Shown in pieces: positions 1-10,354 of a stretch of 64,000 bases of DNA. The stretch is from assembly GCA_946807835.1 (NCBI GenBank), contig OX327691.1, positions 16,357,688 through 16,421,687 of the forward strand. The letters run 5' to 3'. The translations under genes were made by a program, and so were the position numbers. A model generated the notes under the pieces. That model saw nothing but the letters and a program-made list of their open reading frames with translations, made no database searches and was not told the DNA's origin. Origin of the DNA: Ailanthus altissimus (lineage: Eukaryota; Streptophyta; Magnoliopsida; Sapindales; Simaroubaceae). Position 1 is the stretch's first letter; every line of letters starts with the position of its first letter.

Positions 1-113
1 AGTTCCAAAATCCTATAAATCAACCCTGTTAAAGTTCATCACTTGCACAAATATTAATCAAAGTTCTAATAAAAATAGTGCCTCAGATATCTCAAAACTT
101 TTATATACAGGCC

Positions 114-368
114 ATGGCAACTCCTGGGCTCTGTCTTGCAGAGGCATATGTGTTAAGAAAGGTTTATAAGGAGAAATTGAAGAAATCGGAAGAAGACAAA
201 GCCATGATGGAAGGGATTGATTCAGAAAGAGAAAAGAAAAAATCAAGTGATTCTTTCTCATGGATGCATAAGAAGAAACATTCAGGTGCATCATCAGGAC
301 GTGTTTCACCCGCGGATTCTGCTGGGAAAGAAGTAGAGAGATGTGATATGAAAGGAAACTCGAGATGA
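114..368 (+). CDS. Small plant protein of unknown function (paralog A)
   Basis: The 84-residue reading frame starts at the first ATG (114). The same frame is open upstream only through non-ATG codons, and the bases before the ATG (ending ttatatacag) resemble a 3' splice site, so an upstream non-coding exon outside the window is possible. The N-terminal segment (LAEAY..R..YKEKLKK, about residues 7-22) matches the gene at 2578-2841, and both share a W..KK.HS segment in the second half. The rest is Lys/Ser/Glu-rich and looks disordered. No signal peptide, membrane segment or known domain was recognised. Being one of two similar same-strand genes supports it as real; function is not inferred. Confidence 0.6.
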   Translation: MATPGLCLAEAYVLRKVYKEKLKKSEEDKAMMEGIDSEREKKKSSDSFSWMHKKKHSGASSGRVSPADSAGKEVERCDMKGNSR

Positions 369-2397
369 AATTGCATGCATCTCAGCCGTATCAGATAATC
401 ACTGATAATTTCTTTGGATATGTTCCAAGCTGAATTGTCATGATTTAAGAATTTGTGCTTCTATCTTTGATAAATTGTTTACGTATATCCAGCTCAACAA
501 GTGATCTTGTGAGTTGTGACTTTTGTCTCTTGTCTTGTGTTATCAAATGGCCTTCAAAGCAATGGCCAATCAGTGAATGTTATCTTATGTAAACTTAAGT
601 ACCTTTTTTCAATAATTCACTAAAATTCAAACCCAAAAAGTATGAATTTATAACTCATTTCATTTTTATGATTATCGTTGTTATTGTTTTATTTTTATTG
701 AATTTTGAGTTACGGCAAACAAAAGATATATATTATTAGTTCATCTCATTCCAAATTTACAGATGGTTCTTAACAATTCAACACTGAATTGTAATAATTT
801 TGCACTAAATTGCTAACGATTATGTACAATTTTGCAAGAAAGAAACTGCTTCGTGAGTCTTGACTGTATCGCTCACCTCATGAAAAATTACATGTCCACG
901 AAGTATGTTCACGAGGGTCTGTTTGGTAGGTCGAATAGAACAGGATTTGATTTATTAAAATTAGGTAAAATATAATAAGATTGGATTATTTATTATATGT
1001 AGTTTTTTCTTGTCCTTAATACAGTGCAAGAATTGGATTGGATAATTACTAAAATAATTGAAGATATTAAATAAAAATAATAAATTATTTGTATGTTTAT
1101 TTAGTATCTTTACTTGCTTGAGTGAAAATAAAACTAATTAAATATTTAAATTTAATCTTTAAATATTTAAATGATATTTTTATTTATATTTATAAATGTT
1201 TAAAATATATATTTATAAAATTAAAAAATATATTTTAATTATTAACAACTAAAACTTTGAATTATATAAAAATGATAATTTGAAATAACTTATAAATGTT
1301 TTTATTTATGAATTATATTTTATTATTTAATAAGCATTTTTAGTCCGACCATTTCATTTAAGATGTGAATTGACAATTTTTTTTCCTTAAATCATTGGAT
1401 TATAAATTACATTATTTAAATTTTGTTAATTACTTCTTGGAGTATATATAATTTAACTTATAATTATCAATTTTTATTTTTATGTTTATTTTTTTAAGAA
1501 TAACACATGTCGTGATAGGCTTCCATTAGCTTACTAAATAAGTGATATCATGAGATCGAGACAAAAATTGTCCAATTTCAAGCTAAGCTAATAATCCTCC
1601 GTACCAAACAAAACTAAATGTATAGGAGCACGTGAAGACGGATCAAAGAAGACGTTGAAGTATGTTCATTGTTTTGAAAATATGGAAAAATGGAGTGGGT
1701 GAAGCATGTTGATATCTCTGTAAGATTGGTGCATGCATATCGCTTCATTAAATAATTATGAGAATGTTTTGTATTCTATTAAAAAGAAAAATGGTTCAAA
1801 TTGCAACAAATTGCAAAACTCTCTGCAGAAATATGTGTGTATATAATTATATATAGATACTGATAAAGATCACTTAAAATCCACGAAAATTGCAGGGACT
1901 TCGACACGTTTGTTCTTGGTCGGGTCTAAGTAGTAATAAGTAGGAGTGGACCTCTAAATTTACACAAGACTTTTACAGTAGCAGATTGAGGCACAAGCTC
2001 CACGAAACACCGACCAGTGAAGAAAAAGAAAAACGAGTTTTCAATTTAATCATCCGATTATTTATCATTGATTGTCAAGAAATATCAACATCATAATTGA
2101 TAATTCATGAATCGGGTAGTGTTGGTGTTCCATGCAAGTGTGGGCACGAAGCAACTCAGAAATCCCACATCTTTGCTTACCTACGGGTACGTACTTGGCC
2201 ACGTAATTGCTGACGCCAAAACACGTCTCTATTTACGTATCTTCCCTACCAGTCCACACTCCACACGAAGAAAATTCAGCAAAGGTCTCGTCCCTCTCGT
2301 GCCTTGGCCACCAAGCCAGCCTAAAAGGAAGTCGCCGTGTTTGTTTGTCCCCACTTGAATTTCAATTTTGGTGCATGTTTCCACATTACAGAAGCCT
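369..2397. other. Intergenic, AT-rich, includes a MITE-like element
   Basis: No coding region was recognised between the two small paralogs. It holds the MITE-like element listed at 915-1613 and, near 2185-2225, several ACGT-core sequences upstream of the second gene. An open frame at 2107-2358 overlaps the promoter of the second gene and has no recognisable features. Confidence 0.6.
915..1613. mobile_element. MITE-like element with imperfect terminal inverted repeats
   Basis: The left edge reads gggtctgtttggtagg, a common start of non-autonomous plant DNA transposons. The right edge, cctccgtaccaaaca at about 1597-1610, is close to its reverse complement. The roughly 700-bp interior is very AT-rich without coding capacity. 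Target duplications were not resolved, so the superfamily (PIF/Harbinger or hAT type) is left open. Confidence 0.45.
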
Positions 2398-2404
2398 ATA
2401 AATT
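2398..2404 (+). promoter_or_regulatory. Probable TATA box of paralog B
   Basis: TATAAAT lies 180 bp before the ATG at 2578, leaving a leader of about 150 nt. It is the best TATA match in the 400 bp upstream. Confidence 0.5.
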
Positions 2405-2577
2405 CTAACTCTTGAGTCTGAGGACCCTCTAACTTCATCTTCAACGACTCATCCAACTTTCGTTTACTTCTACATTAATCTTTGCGTACACTTTAAAGTC
2501 TTAAACCCCCCTTGTTCCGAGATTTTAGACAAGCTAGCTGTATTTTTAGTTCAATTATACTAATTAATTCTCGGGTT

Positions 2578-2841
2578 ATGGCAATGGCTGGAGTTGGACT
2601 AGCAGGAATCAGTTTAACAGAAGCTTATGCCATGCGAGCGCTGCATAAGGAAAAATTGAAGAAACAAAAGGCTGCTGCTAAGGATCCTGGTCATGTTGCT
2701 GATAATGAAAAGAATATTCCCAACCGATGTTTTTTCTGGGCGTCCAAGAAGAGTCATTCTGCTAAGGTCTTGTCGGCCGACATTGATCCGAAGCTACAAG
2801 TTGAGGACAAAGGGGACTCCAAGAGCCAGCTAGCTAGCTAG
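2578..2841 (+). CDS. Small plant protein of unknown function (paralog B)
   Basis: An 87-residue protein starting at the first in-frame ATG. A TATA box at 2398 supports this start. A short Ala/Gly-rich hydrophobic N-terminus runs into the segment ISLTEAY..R.LHKEKLKK (about residues 11-26), which matches the gene at 114-368; a second shared stretch has a W..KK.HS pattern near residues 55-61. The C-terminus is acidic and polar. The hydrophobic start is too short and charged for a clear signal peptide. The pair probably arose by tandem duplication, and both copies are intact although otherwise diverged. Function unknown. Confidence 0.65.
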   Translation: MAMAGVGLAGISLTEAYAMRALHKEKLKKQKAAAKDPGHVADNEKNIPNRCFFWASKKSHSAKVLSADIDPKLQVEDKGDSKSQLAS

Positions 2842-5285
2842 TTTCTGGTGCCCACTTGTGTTTAATTAGTTGTTTGAAGTTTCTTCTTGTTCTTGCCAGT
2901 TTTAGGATTCATTATATATTTTTAAGATTTTAAAAAGCTTGAATATTTGTAAGGCAAATAGTTAATCTGCTTGATTTTTTCTTTTTCTTTTTTTTTTTCC
3001 TCATAACTATGATGACTAGTGAGCAGGATTTACTAGTTATGGATCTGTTGCGTACAAAGTAAACAAATATGGCCAAAAAAAAAAACTAAACTTTTTAAAA
3101 AGAAATAAAAAAAGATGAAGAAAGAGTAGCAAATTTGTTCGGTCTTTCTTTTATGAACTTTTTCTGCATTATTGTATTTGCTGGGTGAAAATAGAGCCCG
3201 TGCGATATTGAATAAGTCCAGCCCATAGGCCCAAGGATTCACCCCAGCCCATAGAATCAACATTTCCATCTTATGGACATGGGATCAAAGGCCAGCATTT
3301 TACTGTTCATACGTCGAATTATGTCCTCGACCTCGAGCCTCTCAGAATATGCAAGGACGAACATGGAAATTGTAGCGAAGGCTAAATTGTTAGGAAAATG
3401 TATATAAATAAATCTTATTTTATTTTTATAAGCATAAAATTAAAATACAATCTTTATTTTTTAATAGTTACAATGTTTAAATTTAGACTATATTATCTCT
3501 AAAGTATATTTCACTTCTCTCCCACCATTTTTCTCCAAACTCACTTAAAAAATATTTTAAAAAATTCAAACTTAATAATAAATAGATCGAGTGTTTGAGA
3601 ACTGACATTTTAAAATTTAAAGACTAAAAAAATTAGTTGAAAATTGAAAATTCAAAAAATAAATAAATAAATAAAAACAAAAATAATAATAACACAAAAA
3701 AATTAAAATACCTTGTTTACTCGCATTATACATATAAAATAACAACAAATACAAATTATAATTTTTTTAATAAATTGATTTATAAAATTATTTATTCTTA
3801 ATTTGTAGAGTATTTTTTTAAAATTTATTTGAATAATAGTAACAATTTTTTTATTTTGTGGCTCAAACAAAATTTTTTTGAGTTATATTATTAACATGTG
3901 TAATTTCATCCGTTTATTGTCTTCTTAGTTAATAAAAAGTAATTAAATAATTTTTTATTATAAAAAATTATAACTTTTTTAAGTGAACTAATTGCGTACA
4001 TTTTTCAAATTGTTACAATTAAAAAAATTGTAAATATATATTTTAGGTGGTTAAAATATTCAGATTTTACATTTATAAATATTAAAATGTAACAATTTAT
4101 ATTTTTAAAGATTAAACTTTAAAAAAAAAAAAAAACCTAAATATAAAACTTCTCTTATGTAACTTCGTTAAGTCACAGATATTAAACTATAGCTGTTAGA
4201 TTAATTTAACAGATAAAAATATATTAAATATTGTGATTACTCATGCCAAATAGTATTTGCACAGTAAAACTATACTATGCAATTTATAATTTTTTATTTT
4301 TTTTTTGTTTATGTCTGTCTTATCAATTTAACGATTATAATTTAATATTTGTAATTTTGTTAAATTATGAATATTCGCGTTTAGGCCTGTAAGTCTCTTC
4401 AAATTGACTTTTCTTTTTATAATGCTTGTAATATTTCTTAATTAGGTGAGGGTAAGAAGGACCCCATTGTATTATCAGAAATATCAAATCACAAGCTCGT
4501 GCAGAAGGGCAAATTTGAAAATTCCTAATAAGGGCAAATGAACTGAAGTTGAAAGTGTGCAAAAATCTGAATAATTTTGAAAGATTGATTTTCATTGTCT
4601 TCTAGAAAGCAAGTGTGTAGTGTGCTTAAGGCATGGTGCACGCAACAAACTAAAGGGTTATTATTACGAATATCCTTAAAATAAGGCTTAATTATACAAA
4701 TAGGCAATAGTTTCAAATTATATCGACAATGCTTAAAGGTTAGAAAAAATTTCACCATTATTCTTTTATTAAAGAATCTTTCCATTATACCAATACACAT
4801 TTGCTTTTCTAATTGAAAATGACTAAATTGCCTCCAATTATAAACGCAATTTAACGATTATATCCTTTTACTATGATAGTTTTTTATTTTCTTTAATATT
4901 TTTATTTTAATTACTAATATTAATAATTATTAACTAATCACTCAACAAAATCTCACAGAAAAACAAACATATTACTAATCAGTCAAAGAACAAACATATA
5001 TTATCTCAAAAAAATTTTAAAAAAAACAAATGTAAGCAATTTCTGAATTAGGCTGAAAAAATTGTTGTATTATGAACAAATGTAAGGAACTCGAAACTAT
5101 TTCTGAAAGCTCCCAAGAAAATGCATTTTCTTAAAAAAAATTATATTATAAATTGAAATAATAAAAAAAAAGGCTGAAAAAATATCTCACCCTCTCCCCA
5201 CAAGAGTTGGTGAACCACGCTTTTCTCACCCTTTTCTTCTTCTAATTTTTTCTTGACTGGTCTATAAATCAGTTTTTTTTTTTTT
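2842..5285. other. Intergenic, AT-rich, nothing recognised
   Basis: Long homopolymer-rich AT sequence. The open frames here are low-complexity and lack recognisable features. No terminal repeats or conserved motifs were seen. Confidence 0.6.
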
Positions 5286-5600
5286 TTAAGAAAAAGAAAA
5301 AATGGATCCTATAAAGACGTCTACAAATCGCACCCATTTTTTGGGTTGCTGATGGTTTATACAGATATGGTGGGTTTGCCTCTGCTTTGGGGGTTTGCCG
5401 AAGTGTGCGCCGCCGTTCTCCGCACCGTCGACAATCTCCGCCGGATCTTCTTTATAGTTGTTGGTTCTATGACAGGGCAGAGTAAAGCGAATTTGGTGTT
5501 GAGCTGGACGAGCTTCCATGATGCACGCAATCTGTAGCCTTGCTCTTTGGCTAAATGATGATTTCCCTTCACTTTCCCCGTTGCTTTTGAGAGTTTGCAA
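5286..5600. other. GC-rich island with overlapping open frames, unassigned
   Basis: About 300 bp are clearly richer in G+C than the surrounding DNA and open on both strands: plus strand, 5352 (first ATG) to 5537; minus strand, 5286-5600. The denser sequence (about 5385-5530) resembles a first exon or CpG-rich promoter segment. Neither translation matches a family I recognise. A TATA-like tctataaatc at about 5259 would fit a plus-strand transcript. It may be a lineage-specific small gene, a first exon, or a gene fragment. Confidence 0.25.
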
Positions 5601-7189
5601 GTTTCTGAATATAAACTGAATCCCTGAACAAAGAAGAAGAGAGGGGTTAGAACTTGGATATAGGAATTTTATTAGGGTTTTAATCGAACAATTTGTATCT
5701 AATCAATTTACTATAAAAGTTCTTTGTTTACATCGTTTATCGATGAATTTGGGTTGCCGTAATTTCTAACAAAATGAAGGGGAAAGAGAAAAAGATGGAA
5801 AATGTGTCTTTGTTAAGATGGACAAGGGGTGTGTGGATACAAATATAAAGGCTGTTTAGTTACAACCGTCGTGACTTGTTATTTTGAGTTGACATATTCT
5901 TATTAATTTAATATAAGTAAGATAGAATGATTTTAATGTCCTCGTTAATTTTTTACAAAAGATTCTTCAATGGAAAGGCACTTCGGTATTATTGACAAAA
6001 TTTAAAATTCATAAATATTTATATAATTAAATTTTATTTCGTAAGTATTTATGATAATAATTTTAAATTAAACTATTCTTATAAAAAAAAATTAATTATT
6101 AAAATAAAAACTCTCTCAACAAAAAAAAGAAAGTCATTGCTCGCCACCACATGGACCACATGTTCTCATCTTCTATGAATTTTGTTCTCCTCCTCCCCAT
6201 TCTATTTTATCTCTCTCTTTCCTCTCCTTTACATAGTTTTTTCAGTTTTATTTTCTTATATTATTTTCTTGCATTTTTAGTTTACATTTTGTTTATGGTT
6301 TTTGGATTTTTTGTCACTAGGGCTCCGTTCAGTTTGTCGACGTCCTCCGTTGGGGCTCGTTAGCCTAGCCAAGCATATCTTTGCCTGCGTCAGCAACCTA
6401 GTTATTTATCCAACAAACTATGGAGGATTCGATCCCTTCTGCCAATCTCCATCAACAATGGTTGTTGTTCACCATTTTAGGGGTTTTACCAAAGCCTTTA
6501 TCTATCTTATCACTTTTGCCATTGTTCCATCGGAGTTTGTTGTCATTTTTTATCTTTCTCCAACAATCCATCGCAACCTACTCTAAGCCAATCACCATCA
6601 AACAGTTAGCTTCTATTTATTGAGTAGCCATAGCTTTTTAACAACCAAACTTGACCCTTTACAAGTGATAAGCACCATTAGGGCACTCAAACTTCTTCAT
6701 CTATTATTGGTGAACAATTATGTCATCATGTATCGTAGTCGAAACCTTAATTGTCTTATCATTATAATTGTGGTATTGTAATATGTGTTAACTATTATTG
6801 GTAGTGATTTGAAGTTTGATATGGTTAAATTTGTAAATGGCAAAGGTATATAGAAATAGTTGTGATGATGTACTTGAGTTCCTTTTTATGTGAATGTACT
6901 ATTTTGGTCTTTCATGCGTGAGAGTTTTTGGATCTCCTTTACATGAGAGTAGAATTCCTCTATCCTTAATAAGGGTTGTAATCCTTAATCGGGATATTCT
7001 CATTATGGGTTTTGTATCTCTCTTTATGAAAACAATAAATTCAAATGAGTTATAATATATCTATCTTATCCCTATGTAGCATCTCGATAATCTTATAATT
7101 TTATGTCAAGAGCTCTACGATGTAGTCTTATTAATTATATTAATAATATTACTTTTGATGATATATGTATATATATTTAAAAAAAAATG
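5601..7189. other. Intergenic, nothing recognised
   Basis: AT-rich sequence without a supported gene. Open frames at 6151-6623 are pyrimidine-rich and overlap one another. A TA-rich stretch at about 7157-7182 lies next to the left edge of the viral insertion. Confidence 0.5.
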
Positions 7190-9000
7190 CATGGCGCATA
7201 CTTATCCTGCCAACATAACATCACTTGTAAAGTGCAGGTGATTTTGAAGGTTAAGGGATAAATGCAAATGCAATGGCTTAGTTATAAAGAGTTGTGAGTT
7301 GTAAGCTTTTAAGTATATAACATAAATGTAGCCGTAAGGTTTGCTTTAACCTTCCATAGAAGAAAAGGTCTTGAAACTGTAAGAAGAATAACCTTACTTG
7401 ATACAAGGTTTTCAACCTATAAAGAAGCGTGTATTGACACAATTCAAACAACTCTTAATACAGGAACAATGTTGATTACACTGTACCCAAACTTTTACAT
7501 GCCAATCTCTAACTCGAGTCTTACATCAGCCTTAAAAATCCAAATTCAGATCACAGGAGCAGTCCCAGAAACAAAAACTTACATGGCTACTCTACACTAC
7601 CAGATGGTGTACCGAGTCCAAAACCATGCTCTAGACTTTGAAACCCCACATTCAAACCAAGATGCCTTGCTCATCTCTGCTAACTCTACCAAAGTCTCAT
7701 CCTGTACATACGTCCCCAGACAGCTTTCAAATGAGAAACTTGTCAACATTTTGCCAAACACTTGGATCACTAAATACGAATAAAATCACAAACAAAGTCA
7801 GACACCAAAGTCCTTACAGTCAACAAGATACAATTTCTTTTAAAGAATAGATGGTCAAACAGAAATATCTTTTGAAAAACCTGGTCCATCTGCATCACCC
7901 AGTCTTTTTTCCACATAGTTCATGATCCAACCAAGCAAGCTAAAAAATAAATCATGAGATTTGCCAGCGATCGCTTTCAACTCTGAAGGAAATCCTATTT
8001 TTTCCTTTAGAGATCCTGATGGTCATTGTTATTGAAGTCTTGACTGCCAGTGTCCTTCATGTCAGGCAAATCCTTTTTCTGATGATGAAAACTTCGAAAA
8101 AAGAAAAAGTCAAAAAAAGAAATCTTCCCAACAGATCTTAAAAGAAAGATATGATGATGGTAACCCTGATGTTGGTCTTCTTGGTGAACCCTCTGGTAAG
8201 TTTGACTATTATGTCACTTACTCAGCACGAAAATCAAAACGCATACCAAAAACCTTTCAACCATGTCACAAAGCCAAAACCATTTCTAAATAATAAATCG
8301 ACACCACCTCAATCATCGATCTCAGCCTATATGTTTACCTCAACAGACTTTTCTTTATTAACCCTTTAAACCAAACCAGACGATAATACTTTTTAATAAT
8401 GGAAAGTAAAACAGCCAAACATCCGAAAATCAGATGGCTCTTACGAGCAGATCAACCCTGCTCAAGCAGTATTAAACTGGCAATCTGAAAATGCTGTTGT
8501 GTAAAACCAAGTCCTAAAAAGAATTGAAGAATCTCAGCAGTGAATTGAAGCCAAAGTAGACACAGGTTTTAGCATCCATCAAAACATTCTTAAAAAACTT
8601 TGGCTTGAAATCAAAACTCTTAATGAGCATATTTATGAGCTTATCGGACAAGGTCTTCCTTTTGCAGAACAAAAAAAAAGAATTAATCATCTCAAGATAC
8701 AGCTACAAAGTCTTAAGAATGGATTTGTACAACTATGGAAGCCTACAGACACTATTCCAAAGATATCACAACCTTTTGGCACCAGTTCTTTCTCCATCTT
8801 TGGTGACAGCTCCAAGCTTATCCCAAAGAAAAAGACAAAATAGCACACACGAAGACATACTAGTACAAGCTGTGAAGAACCAATTCTTAAGTCTAGCACT
8901 GAGTCAACAAACCCATTCACTTCCTCCACAACATAACCAATAATTTCATAAACAAGACTTCCAAAAGTCTCCATATCGTCCATAGCTCCACCAATGCCAC
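7190..9000 (+). mobile_element. Endogenous caulimovirid (pararetrovirus), left part
   Basis: This segment carries a movement-protein domain, then a degenerate region with several stop codons that ends in a recognisable coiled-coil-like linker (about 8420-8830). The order and the later domains at 13.2-17.9 kb identify a Caulimoviridae insertion of the petuvirus/florendovirus type. Viral similarity fades at about 8990-9000; the exact right limit was not fixed. The left limit lies close to a TA-rich tract. The copy is inactive. Confidence 0.7.
7313..7783 (+). pseudogene. Caulimovirid movement-protein domain (decayed)
   Basis: A 157-codon open stretch runs from an in-frame stop just before 7313 to the stop at 7783. 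It has hallmarks of the caulimovirid 30K movement protein: an LLDTRF-type segment near 7412-7429, then a conserved beta-strand region ending in a Trp-containing motif close to the stop. In intact relatives the movement protein is joined to coat and polymerase domains in one polyprotein; here a stop truncates it, with more breaks downstream. The first ATG inside the domain is at 7469, so the true viral start is missing or mutated. Confidence 0.7.
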
Positions 9001-9255
9001 AGATATTTTATCACACTTACATATCAACATATATTTATTCAAGATTTTGCGACCTATTGTCCCTTATAAAATGATAAAGTAAAACTCATTCTCTTTTTTT
9101 TTTTGTTTTACCTCACAAGAATCGAGAAAAATATATACTTGAACATACTTACACATATGCTCCACAGCTATTATCAATTTGTTTCTCTATAAATACATTA
9201 TTATTGCATCCTTATACAAACTCAAAAATATTCAAAGATTAGGGTGAGCATAACA
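9001..9255. promoter_or_regulatory. Promoter and leader region of the LOG-type gene
   Basis: A good TATA box, TATAAATA (9188-9195), lies 61 bp before the ATG at 9256. A poly-T tract sits at about 9093-9103. The viral similarity of the preceding DNA has faded here. An active promoter is inferred, not shown. Confidence 0.5.
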
Positions 9256-9909
9256 ATGGAGGAAACCTCAGCTCGTCGATTCACAAAAATTTGTGTCTTT
9301 TGTGGATCCAACCCTGGGAATACTGAAGAGTTTACAAAAGTTGCAGAAAATCTTGGTAAGGTATTAGCTGAGCGAAATATACATTTAGTATATGGAGGAG
9401 GTAACCGAGGGTTAATGGGGTCTGTGGCAAAAGCTGCACACAATAAAGGTAGTCGAGTTTTGGGTATCATTCCAAAACCTCTAGCTATTGAAAATGTTGT
9501 AGGAAAAACAATTGGGGATGAGTTACAAGTCTCATCTATGCACGAGCGAATGGCTCAAATGCTTAGGCATGCGGATGCTTTCATAGCTCTACCAGGAGGT
9601 TTCGGGACCTTGGAGGAAATTTTTCAAATTGTCTCATGGGCACAATTACAAATCCACCAAAAACCCATTGGTTTGTTAAATGTTAATGGTTTTTACGACG
9701 GTTTGATATCTTTTCTTGACTATGCAGCGGGAACACAATTCATCCCACTTCTAGCACGACGGATTCTTATTTCAGCTCCAACTATTGATCAACTGATTGA
9801 TCAATTGCAGTCTTTTATTCCTCTGTCTAATCCAACATTGCATCAGTTAGATTGGTCTACTCATGACAGTCAGAAGAAGCGCAAAATAGACTTAAATCTC
9901 ACTCCGTAG
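9256..9909 (+). CDS. Cytokinin riboside 5'-monophosphate phosphoribohydrolase (LOG type), intronless
   Basis: A 217-residue LONELY GUY family protein, full length for the family. LOG enzymes hydrolyse N6-substituted adenine ribotides to free active cytokinin and ribose 5-phosphate. Visible motifs: CVFCGS (13-18), YGGG (46-49), MHER (95-98, keeping the catalytic-type Arg) and PGGFGTLEE (113-121, nucleotide-binding motif and catalytic-type Glu). Usual LOGs read PGGYGT and have Lys after the Arg; here Phe116 and Met99 stand instead. The C-terminus has KKRK (207-210) followed by DLNLTP (212-217), fitting an EAR consensus (DLNxxP). ATG 9256 follows a TATA box; an AATAAA is at 9964. Plant LOG genes usually have several introns; this has none, suggesting a retrocopy or intronless clade. 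It is intact, between halves of a decayed viral insertion. Confidence 0.85.
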   Translation: MEETSARRFTKICVFCGSNPGNTEEFTKVAENLGKVLAERNIHLVYGGGNRGLMGSVAKAAHNKGSRVLGIIPKPLAIENVVGKTIGDELQVSSMHERMAQMLRHADAFIALPGGFGTLEEIFQIVSWAQLQIHQKPIGLLNVNGFYDGLISFLDYAAGTQFIPLLARRILISAPTIDQLIDQLQSFIPLSNPTLHQLDWSTHDSQKKRKIDLNLTP

Positions 9910-9963
9910 CCTCTACTGTATTTTTGTTGCTGCTATTGTTGTTGTGTTGTTGTTTTCTTTTTC

Positions 9964-9969
9964 AATAAA
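9964..9969 (+). terminator. Possible polyadenylation signal of the LOG-type gene
   Basis: AATAAA lies 55 nt after the stop codon, following a GT-rich stretch. The location is plausible; there is no transcript support. Confidence 0.4.
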
Positions 9970-10334
9970 AGTTGTTTCAATTGATGTCTTCAATACTCTA
10001 CTTCTCTATATTTTGTCATTGAGAAAATTATCTCAATTTGCTCTATCACATGCAAATTATCATTATAAGATATTCAACATCACTCTTACTAAGCATATTA
10101 GTCATAACTTAAAAGAAAATCTAAATGGTAACATTAAGATCCACAAGGTACCATTATCCACAACAACAACAATCTTAGCAGCTCTTGGATACTGTGCCAT
10201 CTTCACAAAATCATACAAAATTTAAGGAATATGTCAAACTTTTACACAACAAAGCTACAAATACAATCCTAAGGATTTGGCATCTGCTCGGTTCCCTTGA
10301 CTCGACACTTAAAAGTATACAGAATCATATCTTA
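9970..10334 (-). mobile_element. Remnant of LTR-retrotransposon internal region
   Basis: On the minus strand this sequence follows the primer-binding site of the LTR at 10355-13201, and so should be leader plus the start of gag. A short minus-strand frame begins at about 10203 (MAQYPRAAK...) and soon hits a stop. Its left limit next to the LOG gene is uncertain. Confidence 0.35.
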
Positions 10335-10346
10335 GCTCTGATACCA
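10335..10346 (-). other. tRNA-Met primer-binding site (minus strand)
   Basis: The plus strand reads gctctgatacca, the exact complement of the tggtatcagagc primer site used by most plant LTR retrotransposons. It lies 8 bp outside the LTR edge at 10355, fixing the element's orientation as minus and this LTR as the 5' one. Confidence 0.75.
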
Positions 10347-10354
10347 ATAAAAGC

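Noticed and set aside
2107..2358. 83-codon frame upstream of small paralog B
   Set aside because: Overlaps the promoter and TATA region of the next gene; no conserved features.
6151..6623. Overlapping plus-strand frames in pyrimidine-rich DNA
   Set aside because: Phe/Leu/Ser-rich translations come from T/C-rich sequence, and different frames overlap.
9256..9909. Calling LOG a virus-encoded gene
   Set aside because: It has its own TATA box and poly(A) signal, and no known caulimovirid that I recall has such a gene. Kept only as a low-probability alternative.
9910..9980. Poly(A) tail as proof of a LOG retrocopy
   Set aside because: No A-tract follows the AATAAA, and no clear target duplication was found. 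The absence of introns alone suggests retroposition.
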